Assembly: GCF_016767175.1 (NCBI RefSeq)
Contig: NZ_CP068564.1
Span: forward strand, 1 to 64,000
Length of the DNA: 64,000 nucleotides
Direction of reading: 5' to 3'
Origin: Keratinibaculum paraultunense
GTDB taxonomy: Bacteria > Bacillota > Clostridia > Tissierellales > Tepidimicrobiaceae
The notes beneath the pieces were generated by a model, which saw only the letters and a list, made by a program, of their open reading frames with translations, made no database searches and was not told the DNA's origin. Position 1 is the first letter of the stretch. The number at the start of each line of letters is the position of its first letter. Below are positions 53,412 to 62,257 of the stretch, piece after piece. The translations under genes were made by a program, and so were the position numbers.

Positions 53412-54908
53412 TTGAATAAAAATAAATGTATAATTATTATTCTTATTATAACCTTAACTTTTATTACAAGTAGTTGTACTAAAAAAGTAGAAGAAAATCC
53501 CACTTTAATAGTTGATGATTACAATGGCATAGACATAAATAAAATACCTTACTACAAAATAGAAGTAGAATTGGATGTGGATAATAAAACTTATACAGCT
53601 AAGCAGAAGGTAGACTATATAAATTCTTCAAAAGATGAATTAAAAAATATATATTTTCATCTATATCCTAATGCATATAAATCAGTTGAAACTGCTCCTG
53701 TATTATTTGACAATGTATCCTTTACTGAAGAAGATTTTGAACCAGGGTATATAGAAATAAATAATATTTTAATTGATAAAAAACCAGTAATGTTTCATAT
53801 AGAAGGTATAGACGATACTATATTAAAGATAGACTTACCCTTTGTATTAAAACCAGATGAGAAGGTGGAAATATATTTAGAATATAATGTAAAGCTACCT
53901 TTAAATGTGGATAGATTTGGATATGGAGAAGAAATATTTAATTTTGGGAATTGGTATCCTATAGCTTGTGTATATGACGATAAAGGGTGGAATTTGGACC
54001 CATTTTATGATATAGGAGATCCTTTTTATAGCAATATAGGTAATTATGATGTGATTATTACAGTACCAAAGGATTTTGTTGTAGCCTCCACTGGAAATAT
54101 AATACATGAAAAAGTAAAAAAGGATGAGAAAATTTATACAATAGAAGGTAAATTAATAAGGGATTTTGCTTGGGTAGCTAGTTCTAAATTTAAAATAACA
54201 GAAAAAGATATAAATGGTACAACAGTAAAACTATATTCTTTAGAAGAAAAGAGAGAAATGGAAAACTTTGCATTAAAAGTGGGCGTGGATGCCATAAATA
54301 TATTCAATAGTATATTTGGTAAATATCCTTATGGTCAATATTCCATAGTTATGACAGAATTTCCTACAGGTATGGAGTATCCAACAATAGTATTTATAGG
54401 TAAAGATTACTTTACTTCTAATTCTAAGGATATTTTAGAAACTGTAATAGTTCATGAAACTGCTCATCAATGGTGGTATGGAGTGGTTGGAAATGATCAA
54501 ATAGATGAAGCTTGGTTAGATGAATCTTTTGCAACCTATTCAGAAGTAATTTATATTGATGAAAAATATGGTGAAAAAGTAGCTAAAGAGTATTATAATT
54601 ATTATTGCAAGAACAATTATGAATATGGGAAATTTCTTATAACTAAAGATGAAATAATCAATAAGCCTTTAGATCAATTTAAAGATTGGGATGATTATGG
54701 ACTTTTGGTGTATTCAAAAGGTGCTATGTTTTTAAATGAAATAGAGGAGGATTTTGGTAAAGAAATATTGTATGATATATTAAATAAATATTATAACACT
54801 TATAAATTTCATAATGCGACAACTGAGGATTTTATAAAAACATGTGAAGAAGTAACAGGAACCTCTTTTGATGAGAGAATTGATAAGTGGCTCTATGGCA
54901 AAAACTAA
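53412..54908 (+). CDS. M1 family metallopeptidase, lipoprotein
   Basis: 498 residues. Lipoprotein signal ending ITSSC near residue 22, so anchored outside the membrane. Aminopeptidase N-like beta domain, then GMEYPTIVFIG (the GAMEN-type exopeptidase motif, here GMEYP), zinc site HETAH at 348-352 with Glu371 (HExxH-x18-E) and the following ATYSEV. The start is TTG 53412, behind AAGGAGG. It lacks the long C-terminal domain of APN. Likely a peptide-scavenging aminopeptidase. Confidence 0.9.
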   Translation: MNKNKCIIIILIITLTFITSSCTKKVEENPTLIVDDYNGIDINKIPYYKIEVELDVDNKTYTAKQKVDYINSSKDELKNIYFHLYPNAYKSVETAPVLFDNVSFTEEDFEPGYIEINNILIDKKPVMFHIEGIDDTILKIDLPFVLKPDEKVEIYLEYNVKLPLNVDRFGYGEEIFNFGNWYPIACVYDDKGWNLDPFYDIGDPFYSNIGNYDVIITVPKDFVVASTGNIIHEKVKKDEKIYTIEGKLIRDFAWVASSKFKITEKDINGTTVKLYSLEEKREMENFALKVGVDAINIFNSIFGKYPYGQYSIVMTEFPTGMEYPTIVFIGKDYFTSNSKDILETVIVHETAHQWWYGVVGNDQIDEAWLDESFATYSEVIYIDEKYGEKVAKEYYNYYCKNNYEYGKFLITKDEIINKPLDQFKDWDDYGLLVYSKGAMFLNEIEEDFGKEILYDILNKYYNTYKFHNATTEDFIKTCEEVTGTSFDERIDKWLYGKN

Positions 54909-54944
54909 ATTTATAATATAAGCATTAAGAGTGAGGGATTACAT

Positions 54945-56135
54945 ATGAATAAAAAATTTACTAGGACTTTTTTATTATCTTTACTATTTATATTTATTAT
55001 CAATTCAGCTACATTTGCCTCAATTAATATTGAAGATGAGGTATCTGCTTATTTATTGGGAAATTTTGAAACAGGAGAAATATTAGAGGGATACAATATA
55101 CATGAACCGATGGAAGTAGCTAGTATCACTAAAATTATGACCTATTTAGTAGTTATGGAAGAAGTAGAGAAGGGAAGTATTTCTTTATATGATAAAATAT
55201 GTATAGATGATGATATTACTAGAATTAAAGGTTCTAGTTTGAATTTAAAAAAAGGGGAGATATTTTCAGTAGAGGATTTAATAAAAGCTTCAATAGTGGT
55301 ATCAGCTAATGATGCTACTTATGCCCTTGCAAAGCACACAGCAGGAACAGAAGGGGCTTTTGTAAGAATGATGAATGAAAAAGCACGGGAATTAGGTTTA
55401 GATACTGCTATATTTTTTAACTCTACCGGTTTACCAGAGGCAGGACTTCAAAATATGATGAGTCCCAAGGAGATATTTATATTATCAAGATATGTAATAA
55501 ATAAATTTCCTCAAATTTTATCCTTAGCAACCATTCCTGAAATAAATATTCCTTGGAGAAATTATAGGAAAGAAAATACTAATCCTTTACTAAAGGAAAT
55601 AGAAGGAATAGATGGATTAAAAACTGGTTTTACCAATAAAGCTGGATATTGTTTAGTATCTACTATTAAAGTTTCTGTTTGTGATGAAAAGCATAAAGAT
55701 TTTCGACTTATAGGCATAATAATGGGTACGGAAAGTGAACAGAAAAGGAAAGAAATAGGGAAAAAATTAATTCAATATGGCTTAGACAATTATTCTAATA
55801 GAATTATAGCATATAAAAGTGTGCCATTAGATGTTGTATATGTGCCAAAGAGTAGAGATAAATATATAGAAGTGTATCCTTCAGATGATTATAGCATTAT
55901 AGCTAAAATTGGAGATAATTTGGATATAGATATTAAAATAGATGAGAATATAAAATTCCCATTGAAAGAATTAGATAAAATAGGAAAAATGATCATATAT
56001 AAAAATGGACAAGCAGTAGATGAATTAAACCTAGTAGTTCATGAAGAAGTAAAGAAAGAAAGACTTTTTTTAGCTGTGTTTAGATATATAAAAGATTTAC
56101 TTTCTGCAATATCGTCTAGAATAGTAACAGGATGA
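54945..56135 (+). CDS. D-alanyl-D-alanine carboxypeptidase (PBP5/DacF family)
   Basis: 396 residues with an N-terminal signal peptide (about 1-26). The three active-site motifs are SITK (Ser60-Lys63), SAN (120-122) and KTG (226-228). A C-terminal beta domain and a final amphipathic helix (LFLAVFRYIKDLLSAISSRIV) fit membrane anchoring. It trims peptidoglycan pentapeptides. The start follows GAGTGAGGG. Confidence 0.93.
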   Translation: MNKKFTRTFLLSLLFIFIINSATFASINIEDEVSAYLLGNFETGEILEGYNIHEPMEVASITKIMTYLVVMEEVEKGSISLYDKICIDDDITRIKGSSLNLKKGEIFSVEDLIKASIVVSANDATYALAKHTAGTEGAFVRMMNEKARELGLDTAIFFNSTGLPEAGLQNMMSPKEIFILSRYVINKFPQILSLATIPEINIPWRNYRKENTNPLLKEIEGIDGLKTGFTNKAGYCLVSTIKVSVCDEKHKDFRLIGIIMGTESEQKRKEIGKKLIQYGLDNYSNRIIAYKSVPLDVVYVPKSRDKYIEVYPSDDYSIIAKIGDNLDIDIKIDENIKFPLKELDKIGKMIIYKNGQAVDELNLVVHEEVKKERLFLAVFRYIKDLLSAISSRIVTG

Positions 56136-56201
56136 TATTGATAAAAAAATTGACAAACAAAGAAAACTAATGTAAAATATATTAGTGTAAATATTAGTTG
56201 T

Positions 56202-56278
56202 GCACCCGTAGCTCAGCAGGATAGAGCAGCGCCCTCCTAAGGCGTGTGTCGGGGGTTCGACTCCTCTCGGGTGCACCA
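56202..56278 (+). tRNA. tRNA-Arg (CCT)
   Basis: 77 bases. Acceptor GCACCCG / CGGGTGC, D-arm GCTCAGCAGGATAGAGC, anticodon stem CGCC..GGCG with anticodon CCT, T-arm GGGGGTTCGACTCCTC and encoded CCA. Confidence 0.95.
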
Positions 56279-56297
56279 TTTGTTTGGGGTTGTGTTT

Positions 56298-56750
56298 ATG
56301 GATGAAATATATATGAGTCTAGCACTTGAAGAAGCATATAAAGCTTTTAGCACCTATGAAGTACCTATAGGTGCTGTTATTGTACATGAAGGCAAAATAG
56401 TTGGAAGGGGATATAATAAAAGAGAAAGTACTAAGGATCCAACAGCTCATGCAGAAATTATAGCTATAAAAGAGGCTAGTAAGTATTTGGGAGGATGGAG
56501 GCTCACAGGTACTACCATTTATGTAACTTTAGAGCCTTGTGCTATGTGTGCTGGGGCTATAATTAATTCTCGAATAGATAGGGTAGTAATAGGAGCAAAA
56601 GATCCTAAGGGAGGAGCATGTGGCTCTGTAATTAATGTACTGGATAATCCTAAATTTAATCATAGACCAGAAGTAAAATTTGGGATATTAGAGGACAAAT
56701 GTAGCAATATAATAACCAATTTTTTTAAACAGATTAGAAAGAATAAATAG
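56298..56750 (+). CDS. tadA: tRNA-specific adenosine deaminase TadA
   Basis: 150 residues with the deaminase zinc motifs HAEIIAIKEA (His, catalytic Glu) and PCAMCAGAI. It makes inosine-34 in tRNA-Arg(ACG). ATG 56298 (MDEIYMSLALEEA) is chosen; a longer frame would run back through the tRNA-Arg gene. It lies between two tRNA genes. Confidence 0.95.
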   Translation: MDEIYMSLALEEAYKAFSTYEVPIGAVIVHEGKIVGRGYNKRESTKDPTAHAEIIAIKEASKYLGGWRLTGTTIYVTLEPCAMCAGAIINSRIDRVVIGAKDPKGGACGSVINVLDNPKFNHRPEVKFGILEDKCSNIITNFFKQIRKNK

Positions 56751-56774
56751 TCTAATTTTTCATTTCTATTATTT

Positions 56775-56866
56775 GGAGAGATGTCCGAGAGGTTGAAGGT
56801 GGTGGTCTCGAAAACCACTGCACAGCATAAGCTGTGCCGAGGGTTCGAATCCCTCTCTCTCCGCCA
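56775..56866 (+). tRNA. tRNA-Ser (CGA)
   Basis: 92 bases with a long variable arm (GCACAGC..GCTGTGC), acceptor GGAGAGA / TCTCTCC, anticodon stem GTGGT / ACCAC with loop CTCGAAA, giving anticodon CGA, and encoded CCA. Reads TCG. Confidence 0.95.
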
Positions 56867-56873
56867 AAAGTTT

Positions 56874-56898
56874 GCCTAGCATATGCTAGGCTTTTTTT
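56874..56898 (+). terminator. Terminator after tRNA-Ser
   Basis: Palindrome GCCTAGCATATGCTAGGC followed by seven T. Confidence 0.95.
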
Positions 56899-56988
56899 AG
56901 TTATAATGTACCTCTATTTTTTTTATCTATTTCTGATAAAATGTATATGTTAATATAAAAATAAAATAAAGTAAAGGAAGGGATAAAT

Positions 56989-58071
56989 ATGGAATTACTT
57001 AAGGAAACATTAAAGGCAATAAATTCTCCAAATGAAAAGGCTAAAAAAATAGCGAAAGAGCGATTAGACAGTTTAGCAAAGCCTATAGGAAGTCTTGGAA
57101 AATTAGAAGAGATAGTTATAAAAATGGCTGGAATTACAGGGAAAGCACATAATAAAATAGAAAAAAGAAATATAGTAGTAATGTGTGCTGACAATGGAGT
57201 GGTAGAAGAAGGAGTAAGTGCTTGTCCTCAAGAATTCACCATGATTTTAACTGAAAATATGATAAAAGGGCTTACAGGAGTATCTGTTCTATCCAAGATG
57301 ACTAATACGGACTTAACTGTAGTGGACATTGGCTTAAATGGAGATATAGATTATCCTGGAATATTAAAACGGAAGATAAATTATGGAACTAAAAATTTTA
57401 CAAGAGAACCAAGTATGACATATGAAGAAGCAATTAAGGCAATTGAAACAGGGATAGAAATTGGAGATAATCTCTATAGCAAAGGATATAAAATATTAGG
57501 GACTGGAGAGTTAGGTATTGGCAATACTACTACTTCAGCTGCAATTTTAAGTGCTTTTACTGGATTAGGACCAGAGATTACTAGTGGTAAAGGTGCAGGT
57601 CTTACAGAGGAACAATATAATTTAAAAAAAGAGGCAATAAGAAAAGGGATAGAGATAAATAAACCTGATAAGAAGGATCCTATAGATGTAATTGCAAAAG
57701 TTGGTGGTTTTGATATAGCTGGTATGTGTGGACTCTTTTTATCAGCAGCAAAAAACAAAAAACCCATAGTTATGGATGGTTTTATATCCTCAGCAGCAGC
57801 ATTATGTGCTATAAGATTAAATCCATTAGTAAAGGAATATATATTTCCATCTCATTTATCAAAAGAGCCCGGGGCTATATGTATGATGAAAGAGATAGGA
57901 CTTAGCCCTATGTTGAATTTAGAAATGAGACTAGGAGAAGGTTCTGGTTGTCCACTAGCATTTCAAATAATAGATGCAGCTTTGTATATCATGGATAATA
58001 TGGCTACTTTTGAAGAAGCTTCTATCGACAGTAAAGTTTTAATAGATATTAGAGAAGAAAAAAATAGGTGA
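56989..58071 (+). CDS. cobT: Nicotinate-nucleotide-dimethylbenzimidazole phosphoribosyltransferase
   Basis: 360 residues. Family landmarks: the N-terminal LDSLAKPIGSLGKLEEI, MCADNGVVEEGVS, GTGELGIGNTTTSAAI and the catalytic Glu in LNLEMRLGEGSGCPLAFQIIDAAL. It makes alpha-ribazole phosphate for the lower ligand of cobalamin. First gene of cobTUSC; ATG follows AAGGAAGGG. No cobalamin riboswitch is seen upstream. Confidence 0.97.
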   Translation: MELLKETLKAINSPNEKAKKIAKERLDSLAKPIGSLGKLEEIVIKMAGITGKAHNKIEKRNIVVMCADNGVVEEGVSACPQEFTMILTENMIKGLTGVSVLSKMTNTDLTVVDIGLNGDIDYPGILKRKINYGTKNFTREPSMTYEEAIKAIETGIEIGDNLYSKGYKILGTGELGIGNTTTSAAILSAFTGLGPEITSGKGAGLTEEQYNLKKEAIRKGIEINKPDKKDPIDVIAKVGGFDIAGMCGLFLSAAKNKKPIVMDGFISSAAALCAIRLNPLVKEYIFPSHLSKEPGAICMMKEIGLSPMLNLEMRLGEGSGCPLAFQIIDAALYIMDNMATFEEASIDSKVLIDIREEKNR

Positions 58072-58076
58072 TCAAT

Positions 58077-58613
58077 ATGATAATATTAGTTACTGGTGGA
58101 GCAAGAAGTGGTAAAAGTACTTTTGCAGAAAACTTATATAAAGATGAAAAAGATGTAGTATATATAGCTACATCTAAAATATGGGATAAGGAAATGGAAG
58201 AAAGAGTTAAATTACATAAAAAGAATCGACCATCTTGTTGGCGAACTTATGAAGGTAATTATTCATTAGTCAATGCTTTAGGAATAGAAAAAAATTATTT
58301 ATTGGATTGTATAACAGTGCTTACTTCAAATATAATGTATGATATGACTAAAGGAAAGAAATATATAGATTATCAATTACAAAACAAAGTAGAAAATAAA
58401 ATATATGAAGAAATATATTCCTTGATAAAAGCTGTAGAAGCTAAAGGATATAATTTGGTGTTGGTAACTAATGAAGTTGGTTATTCTTTAGTTCCAGATA
58501 ATCATGTAGGTAGAGTGTTTAGAGATATTCAGGGGAGGATAAACCAAAGGATAGCAACACTATCTCATGAGGTTTATTTGGTATGTTGTGGAATACCAGT
58601 GAAGATAAAATGA
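58077..58613 (+). CDS. cobU: Adenosylcobinamide kinase / guanylyltransferase CobU
   Basis: 178 residues starting MIILVTGGARSGKSTFAENLY with the P-loop GGARSGKST; DCITVLTSNIM and EVGYSLVPDNHVGRVFRDIQGRINQ are typical. It phosphorylates adenosylcobinamide and adds GMP. ATG 58077 is preferred, since AGGTGATC (58065-58072) is its ribosome site; GTG 58068 lies inside it. The stop overlaps cobS (ATGA). Confidence 0.95.
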   Translation: MIILVTGGARSGKSTFAENLYKDEKDVVYIATSKIWDKEMEERVKLHKKNRPSCWRTYEGNYSLVNALGIEKNYLLDCITVLTSNIMYDMTKGKKYIDYQLQNKVENKIYEEIYSLIKAVEAKGYNLVLVTNEVGYSLVPDNHVGRVFRDIQGRINQRIATLSHEVYLVCCGIPVKIK

Positions 58614-59347
58614 TAGATGGATTAATATTGGCCATACAATTTTTAACACGATTACCCATAAAAAAATCTGTAGAATTTAATAAAACAAATTTATCAAAGA
58701 GTACTTTTTTCTTTCCATTAGTAGGTGTGATAATTGGGAGCATTGGGAGTCTTTGCTTTTATATGTTTTCTCATTTAAACGAATACATTGGAACTTTTTT
58801 TGCGTTAGTATCCATGATAGCATTAACAGGGGGTCTTCACTTAGATGGATTATCTGATACTTGTGATGGCTTTTTCTCGTATAGAGATAAGGACAGGGTT
58901 CTTGAAATAATGAAGGATAGTCGTATAGGGACTTTTGGTGTTATAGCCATAGTACTTGATATTTTTTTAAAATATATTCTTATATTTAGTATCCAAGAAA
59001 ATATTTTTTTGATATTAGCTTTATCCTATGGAAATAGTCGATTAGTAATATCCTATATAATGTCTACAAAGAAAGTTAGCAGAAAAGGTGGCATAGGAGA
59101 TATGTTCCATAGAAGTAATCCTAAAAAATTTGCTTTTATGGGAGGGATTATATATATTATATTACTTTTATTAATTAATCCAATATATTTAATCCCTCTT
59201 GGACTTTCGTTTTTGGCAGCTGAAATAATGGCTAAATTAAGCTATAAAAAGATAGACGGCTTTACTGGAGATGTATATGGAGCTACCATAGAAATAGCAG
59301 AAATAGTATCCTTGATGACATTTTTGGAGGTGATTAAGTGGATATAA
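58610..59347 (+). CDS. cobS: Adenosylcobinamide-GDP ribazoletransferase CobS
   Basis: 245 residues, about six membrane helices. Motifs: FLTRLPI near the N-terminus, GGLHLDGLSDTCDGFFSYRDKDRVLEIMKDSRIGTFGV (the conserved Asp-rich DGLxDxxDG) and the late GFTGDVYGA. It joins the nucleotide loop to cobinamide. ATG 58610 overlaps the cobU stop; an upstream ATG lies inside cobU. Confidence 0.95.
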   Translation: MIDGLILAIQFLTRLPIKKSVEFNKTNLSKSTFFFPLVGVIIGSIGSLCFYMFSHLNEYIGTFFALVSMIALTGGLHLDGLSDTCDGFFSYRDKDRVLEIMKDSRIGTFGVIAIVLDIFLKYILIFSIQENIFLILALSYGNSRLVISYIMSTKKVSRKGGIGDMFHRSNPKKFAFMGGIIYIILLLLINPIYLIPLGLSFLAAEIMAKLSYKKIDGFTGDVYGATIEIAEIVSLMTFLEVIKWI

Positions 59348-59922
59348 TATTGATAAGACATGGACAAACAGAAAATAATGTAGAAGGAATATTTAGTACT
59401 AAAAGCACTAGATTGACGGAAAAAGGAAGAGAACAGATAAGAAAGGCTAAGATATATTTGGACACTTTATCCTTTGATAAGGTATATGTAAGTCCGTTAT
59501 ATAGAGCTATTGAAACTATGGAAATTTTAGAATTAGATGGGGAAAAAGAAGAAAGGATAAAAGAAGTAGATTTTGGGTTATTTGAAGGAAATACTTATGA
59601 AGTTATTAAAGAAAAGTTTCCAGAAGAAGCAAAGCAGTGGAATGAAGATTATATAAACTATGTGACTCCTAAAGGAGAGAGTATAAAGCTTGCTTATGAA
59701 AGGGTTACATCTTTTTTAGAGGAATTATCTAAAAAAGATAAGAATGTAGTTTTAGTATGTCATGATGGAGTTATAAGGATTGCTTTAAGTTGGGTATTTG
59801 ATAATGTGAATTATTTTTTTAAATTCAAAGTGGAAAATGGTAGTATAAACATAATTTCCGTAGATGAATATGGATTTAAATACATTAATAAAACAAATTA
59901 TACTGTGTGTGATATAAAGTAA
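59338..59922 (+). CDS. cobC: Alpha-ribazole phosphatase (histidine phosphatase family)
   Basis: 194 residues. Catalytic RHG in ILIRHGQTENN, second His in LVCHDGVIRIAL, Glu in EEVDFGLFEGNTYE. Many enzymes share this fold; the 10-base overlap with cobS makes alpha-ribazole-phosphate phosphatase the likely role. GTG start. Confidence 0.87.
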   Translation: MDIILIRHGQTENNVEGIFSTKSTRLTEKGREQIRKAKIYLDTLSFDKVYVSPLYRAIETMEILELDGEKEERIKEVDFGLFEGNTYEVIKEKFPEEAKQWNEDYINYVTPKGESIKLAYERVTSFLEELSKKDKNVVLVCHDGVIRIALSWVFDNVNYFFKFKVENGSINIISVDEYGFKYINKTNYTVCDIK

Positions 59923-60050
59923 ACATACATAAAAAAATAAGAAAAATGGAGAAAATGAAAGGAATATAAATAAAAATTCAAAAAATGATAAGTTAACATA
60001 ATATTTAATCCTTGAATAAAAATGAATAAAATGTTAATCTGTAAATGTAA

Positions 60051-60067
60051 GGTCAAAGAAAGTCAAA
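60051..60067 (+). promoter_or_regulatory. CtsR operator upstream of hsp20
   Basis: GGTCAAA-GAA-AGTCAAA, the direct heptad repeat bound by CtsR in Firmicutes. It follows a promoter-like TTGAAT (60012-60017) and TTAATC (60034-60039). No ctsR gene is in the window. Confidence 0.88.
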
Positions 60068-60098
60068 GTAAAAACATCATATGAAGGGGGTAGATAGG

Positions 60099-60533
60099 AT
60101 GTTTGGAATTACACCTTATAGAGGATTTGGAAGCAGGTTACCAAGAGAATTTAAAGGAGATTTTTTAGATACTTTATTTGATTCTATGTTAGAGGAATTT
60201 GATGATACTTATAATCCAATAAGAGTAGATATAAAAGAAAGAGATAAGGAATATATACTCGAAGCAGAAATCCCAGGTGTAGATAAAGATGATATAACTT
60301 TAGAAATAAAAGATGATATATTGACATTAGCTGTAGAAAGAAAAGAAGAGATAGATGAAGAAAAAGAAAATTACATTAGAAAAGAAAGAAGATATGGTTC
60401 CTTTAGGAGATCTTTCTATATAGATGATGTAGATCAAGATAAGATTAAAGCCAAATTTAAAAATGGAGTATTAAAAGTAAAATTACCTAAGAAAAAGACT
60501 ACTTCAAAAGAAAATAAAATTCCAATAGAATAA
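60099..60533 (+). CDS. hsp20: Hsp20/alpha-crystallin small heat shock protein
   Basis: 144 residues: N-terminal arm, then the alpha-crystallin domain (about 45-135) with VDIKERDKEYILEAEIPGVDKDDI, RRYGSFRRSFYI and the closing KFKNGVLKVKLPKK. C-terminal IPIE supplies the I-x-I-type anchor. ATG 60099 follows AAGGGGGTAGATAGG. Holdase chaperone under CtsR control. Confidence 0.95.
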   Translation: MFGITPYRGFGSRLPREFKGDFLDTLFDSMLEEFDDTYNPIRVDIKERDKEYILEAEIPGVDKDDITLEIKDDILTLAVERKEEIDEEKENYIRKERRYGSFRRSFYIDDVDQDKIKAKFKNGVLKVKLPKKKTTSKENKIPIE

Positions 60534-60550
60534 AATTAAAGGATTTCTAA

Positions 60551-60611
60551 AAATCAAAAGTGCCTAGGAATTTTCATTAAAAATAAGTTAGTTCCTAAGC
60601 ACTTTTGATTT
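60551..60611. terminator. Long bidirectional hairpin between hsp20 and lysA
   Basis: AAATCAAAAGTGCCTAGGAA (60551-60570) / TTCCTAAGCACTTTTGATTT (60592-60611), about 19 pairs with a 21-base loop. It separates convergent genes; U-runs are short. Confidence 0.75.
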
Positions 60612-60632
60612 ATGACAAGCCTCTTCTATTAA

Positions 60633-61934
60633 TTATAAAGGCAGATCATTTTTTATTATATCTTCATATGTTTCTCTTCGAACAATACACTTAGAATTTC
60701 CATTTTTGACAAATATCACTGACGGTCTAGGAAGCCTGTTATAATTGCTTGCCATGCTATAGTTATAAGCACCTGTTGTTGAAACTGCAATAATATCTCC
60801 AATATTAGGATGTGGTAAAGATATATCTTTGGCAATTATATCTCCAGATTCGCAGCATCTTCCAGTTATAGTATAGATACCTTCTTTTTCATCATTCATT
60901 CTATTTGCTATAGCTGCTTCATATTGTGCATTATATAAAGCTGTTCTTGGATTGTCATTCATACCACCATCCACAAATACATAATGTTTTCCACTATGTG
61001 TTTTTTTAGTGCACCCTACTTGATATAATGTAGTCCCAGCATTTGCAACTATCGATCTTCCAGGTTCTATCATTATTTTAGGATATGGTAGTTTAAATTC
61101 ATCAGCTTTACTTTTAATTTTATCTAGCATATTTTTGAGTAAATTTTTTAAATTAATTGGTCTATCTTTTTTTGAATAATATACTCCAAAGCCACCACCT
61201 AAATTTAATTCCTGAATAGTTGTCCCACATTTTTCGGAAACTTCTTTAATAAAATTCATCATAACGTTAATCTCTTCATAGAAGGATTCTTCATTTAAAA
61301 TTTGAGAACCTATATGACTGTGAAAACCTTTGAAATCTATATATTTATTTGAATTAAGTTTATTTACAATATTAAATATATCTTTATCAAAGATGCTAAT
61401 ACCAAATTTTGAGCTATTTTTAGTAGTTTTTATATATTCATGCGTATTGGTTTCAATTCCAGGATTTACTCGTAATAATATAGAAATTTTCTTATTATAT
61501 GCTTTGCAAATATTTTCAATTAAATCTAATTCACATTTATTATCAACAATTATTCTGCCTATGCCAGTTTTTATTGCCATAGTTAATTCTTCTTTAGTTT
61601 TATTATTTCCATGCATATAAATTTTGTGAGTTGGGAAATTTGCTTTGATTGCAGTATATAATTCTCCTCCTGAAACTACATCTAGTGATAAACCTTCTTC
61701 ATTTATTAATGTACACATAGCTAATGTTAGGAAAGCTTTAGATGCATAAATAATTTCAGTTTGTATATTTTTACTAGTGAAATTTGTTTTAAAAAGTTTG
61801 CAGTTATCTCTAATTAATGTTTCATCCATTACATATAAAGGTGTTCCATATTTTTTTACTAAATCTGTTGAATCACATTTACCAATTTCTAAATGACCTA
61901 ACTCATTTATTTTCATTGTGCCAAAAAGTTTCAT
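60633..61934 (-). CDS. lysA: Diaminopimelate decarboxylase
   Basis: 433 residues, PLP fold III. Lys66 in IIYASKAFLT binds PLP; ELNLGGGFGVYYS holds its phosphate; the C-terminal half has RCCESGDIIAKD with the catalytic Cys. It converts meso-DAP to lysine. ATG 61934 (MKLFGTMKI) follows AAGGTGG; the longer upstream frame would run through the riboswitch terminator. Lysine control is by the L-box upstream. Confidence 0.95.
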   Translation of the reverse strand: MKLFGTMKINELGHLEIGKCDSTDLVKKYGTPLYVMDETLIRDNCKLFKTNFTSKNIQTEIIYASKAFLTLAMCTLINEEGLSLDVVSGGELYTAIKANFPTHKIYMHGNNKTKEELTMAIKTGIGRIIVDNKCELDLIENICKAYNKKISILLRVNPGIETNTHEYIKTTKNSSKFGISIFDKDIFNIVNKLNSNKYIDFKGFHSHIGSQILNEESFYEEINVMMNFIKEVSEKCGTTIQELNLGGGFGVYYSKKDRPINLKNLLKNMLDKIKSKADEFKLPYPKIMIEPGRSIVANAGTTLYQVGCTKKTHSGKHYVFVDGGMNDNPRTALYNAQYEAAIANRMNDEKEGIYTITGRCCESGDIIAKDISLPHPNIGDIIAVSTTGAYNYSMASNYNRLPRPSVIFVKNGNSKCIVRRETYEDIIKNDLPL

Positions 61935-61980
61935 TCTATTTACCACCTTCTTAATACAATTTGAATTATTAAAAATATAT

Positions 61981-62194
61981 GTAAAAGCAGTCATGAGCCA
62001 AAGGAACTCAAGACTGCTTTTATAATCGCCTTTCGCCCCAATGTATACTAAGTGCTCCATTAGAAAATTGGGCAATTTTCTAATGACAGTATTATGCTTG
62101 TTCAGTATAATACCAATATAGATATACTATATTTCGGCGACTGTTCCTTTCCTATATTTATAGTACTTTTAACAAGCCGCAGCCCCTTAGTTAC
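61981..62194 (-). ncRNA. Lysine riboswitch (L-box)
   Basis: On the minus strand: P1 GTAACTAAG (62194-62186) closing with CTTAGTATAC (62053-62044), core GTCGCCGAA then GGTATTATACTG, and ATACTGTCATTAGA..TCTAATGGAG (P5), as in the B. subtilis lysC L-box. The platform has a terminator stem AAAAGCAGTC / GACTGCTTTT at 62022-61983. Lysine binding should stop transcription before lysA. Confidence 0.92.
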
Positions 62195-62219
62195 ATTATC
62201 ATTTATTTAGTTGAACAAC

Positions 62220-62248
62220 ATACTAACATATAATATTAGTATTGTCAA
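62220..62248 (-). promoter_or_regulatory. Promoter of the lysA leader
   Basis: Minus strand TTGACA (62248-62243), 17-base spacer, TAGTAT (62225-62220). Confidence 0.7.
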
Positions 62249-62257
62249 CAAAAAGTA

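Noticed and set aside
56244-56297. N-terminal extension of TadA
   Set aside because: It is the 3' part of the tRNA-Arg gene read as protein.
56899-56988. Cobalamin riboswitch before cobT
   Set aside because: The spacer is only 90 bases and shows no B12-box.
61935-62075. N-terminal extension of LysA
   Set aside because: The extension would be encoded by the riboswitch terminator; a good ribosome site fixes the start at 61934.
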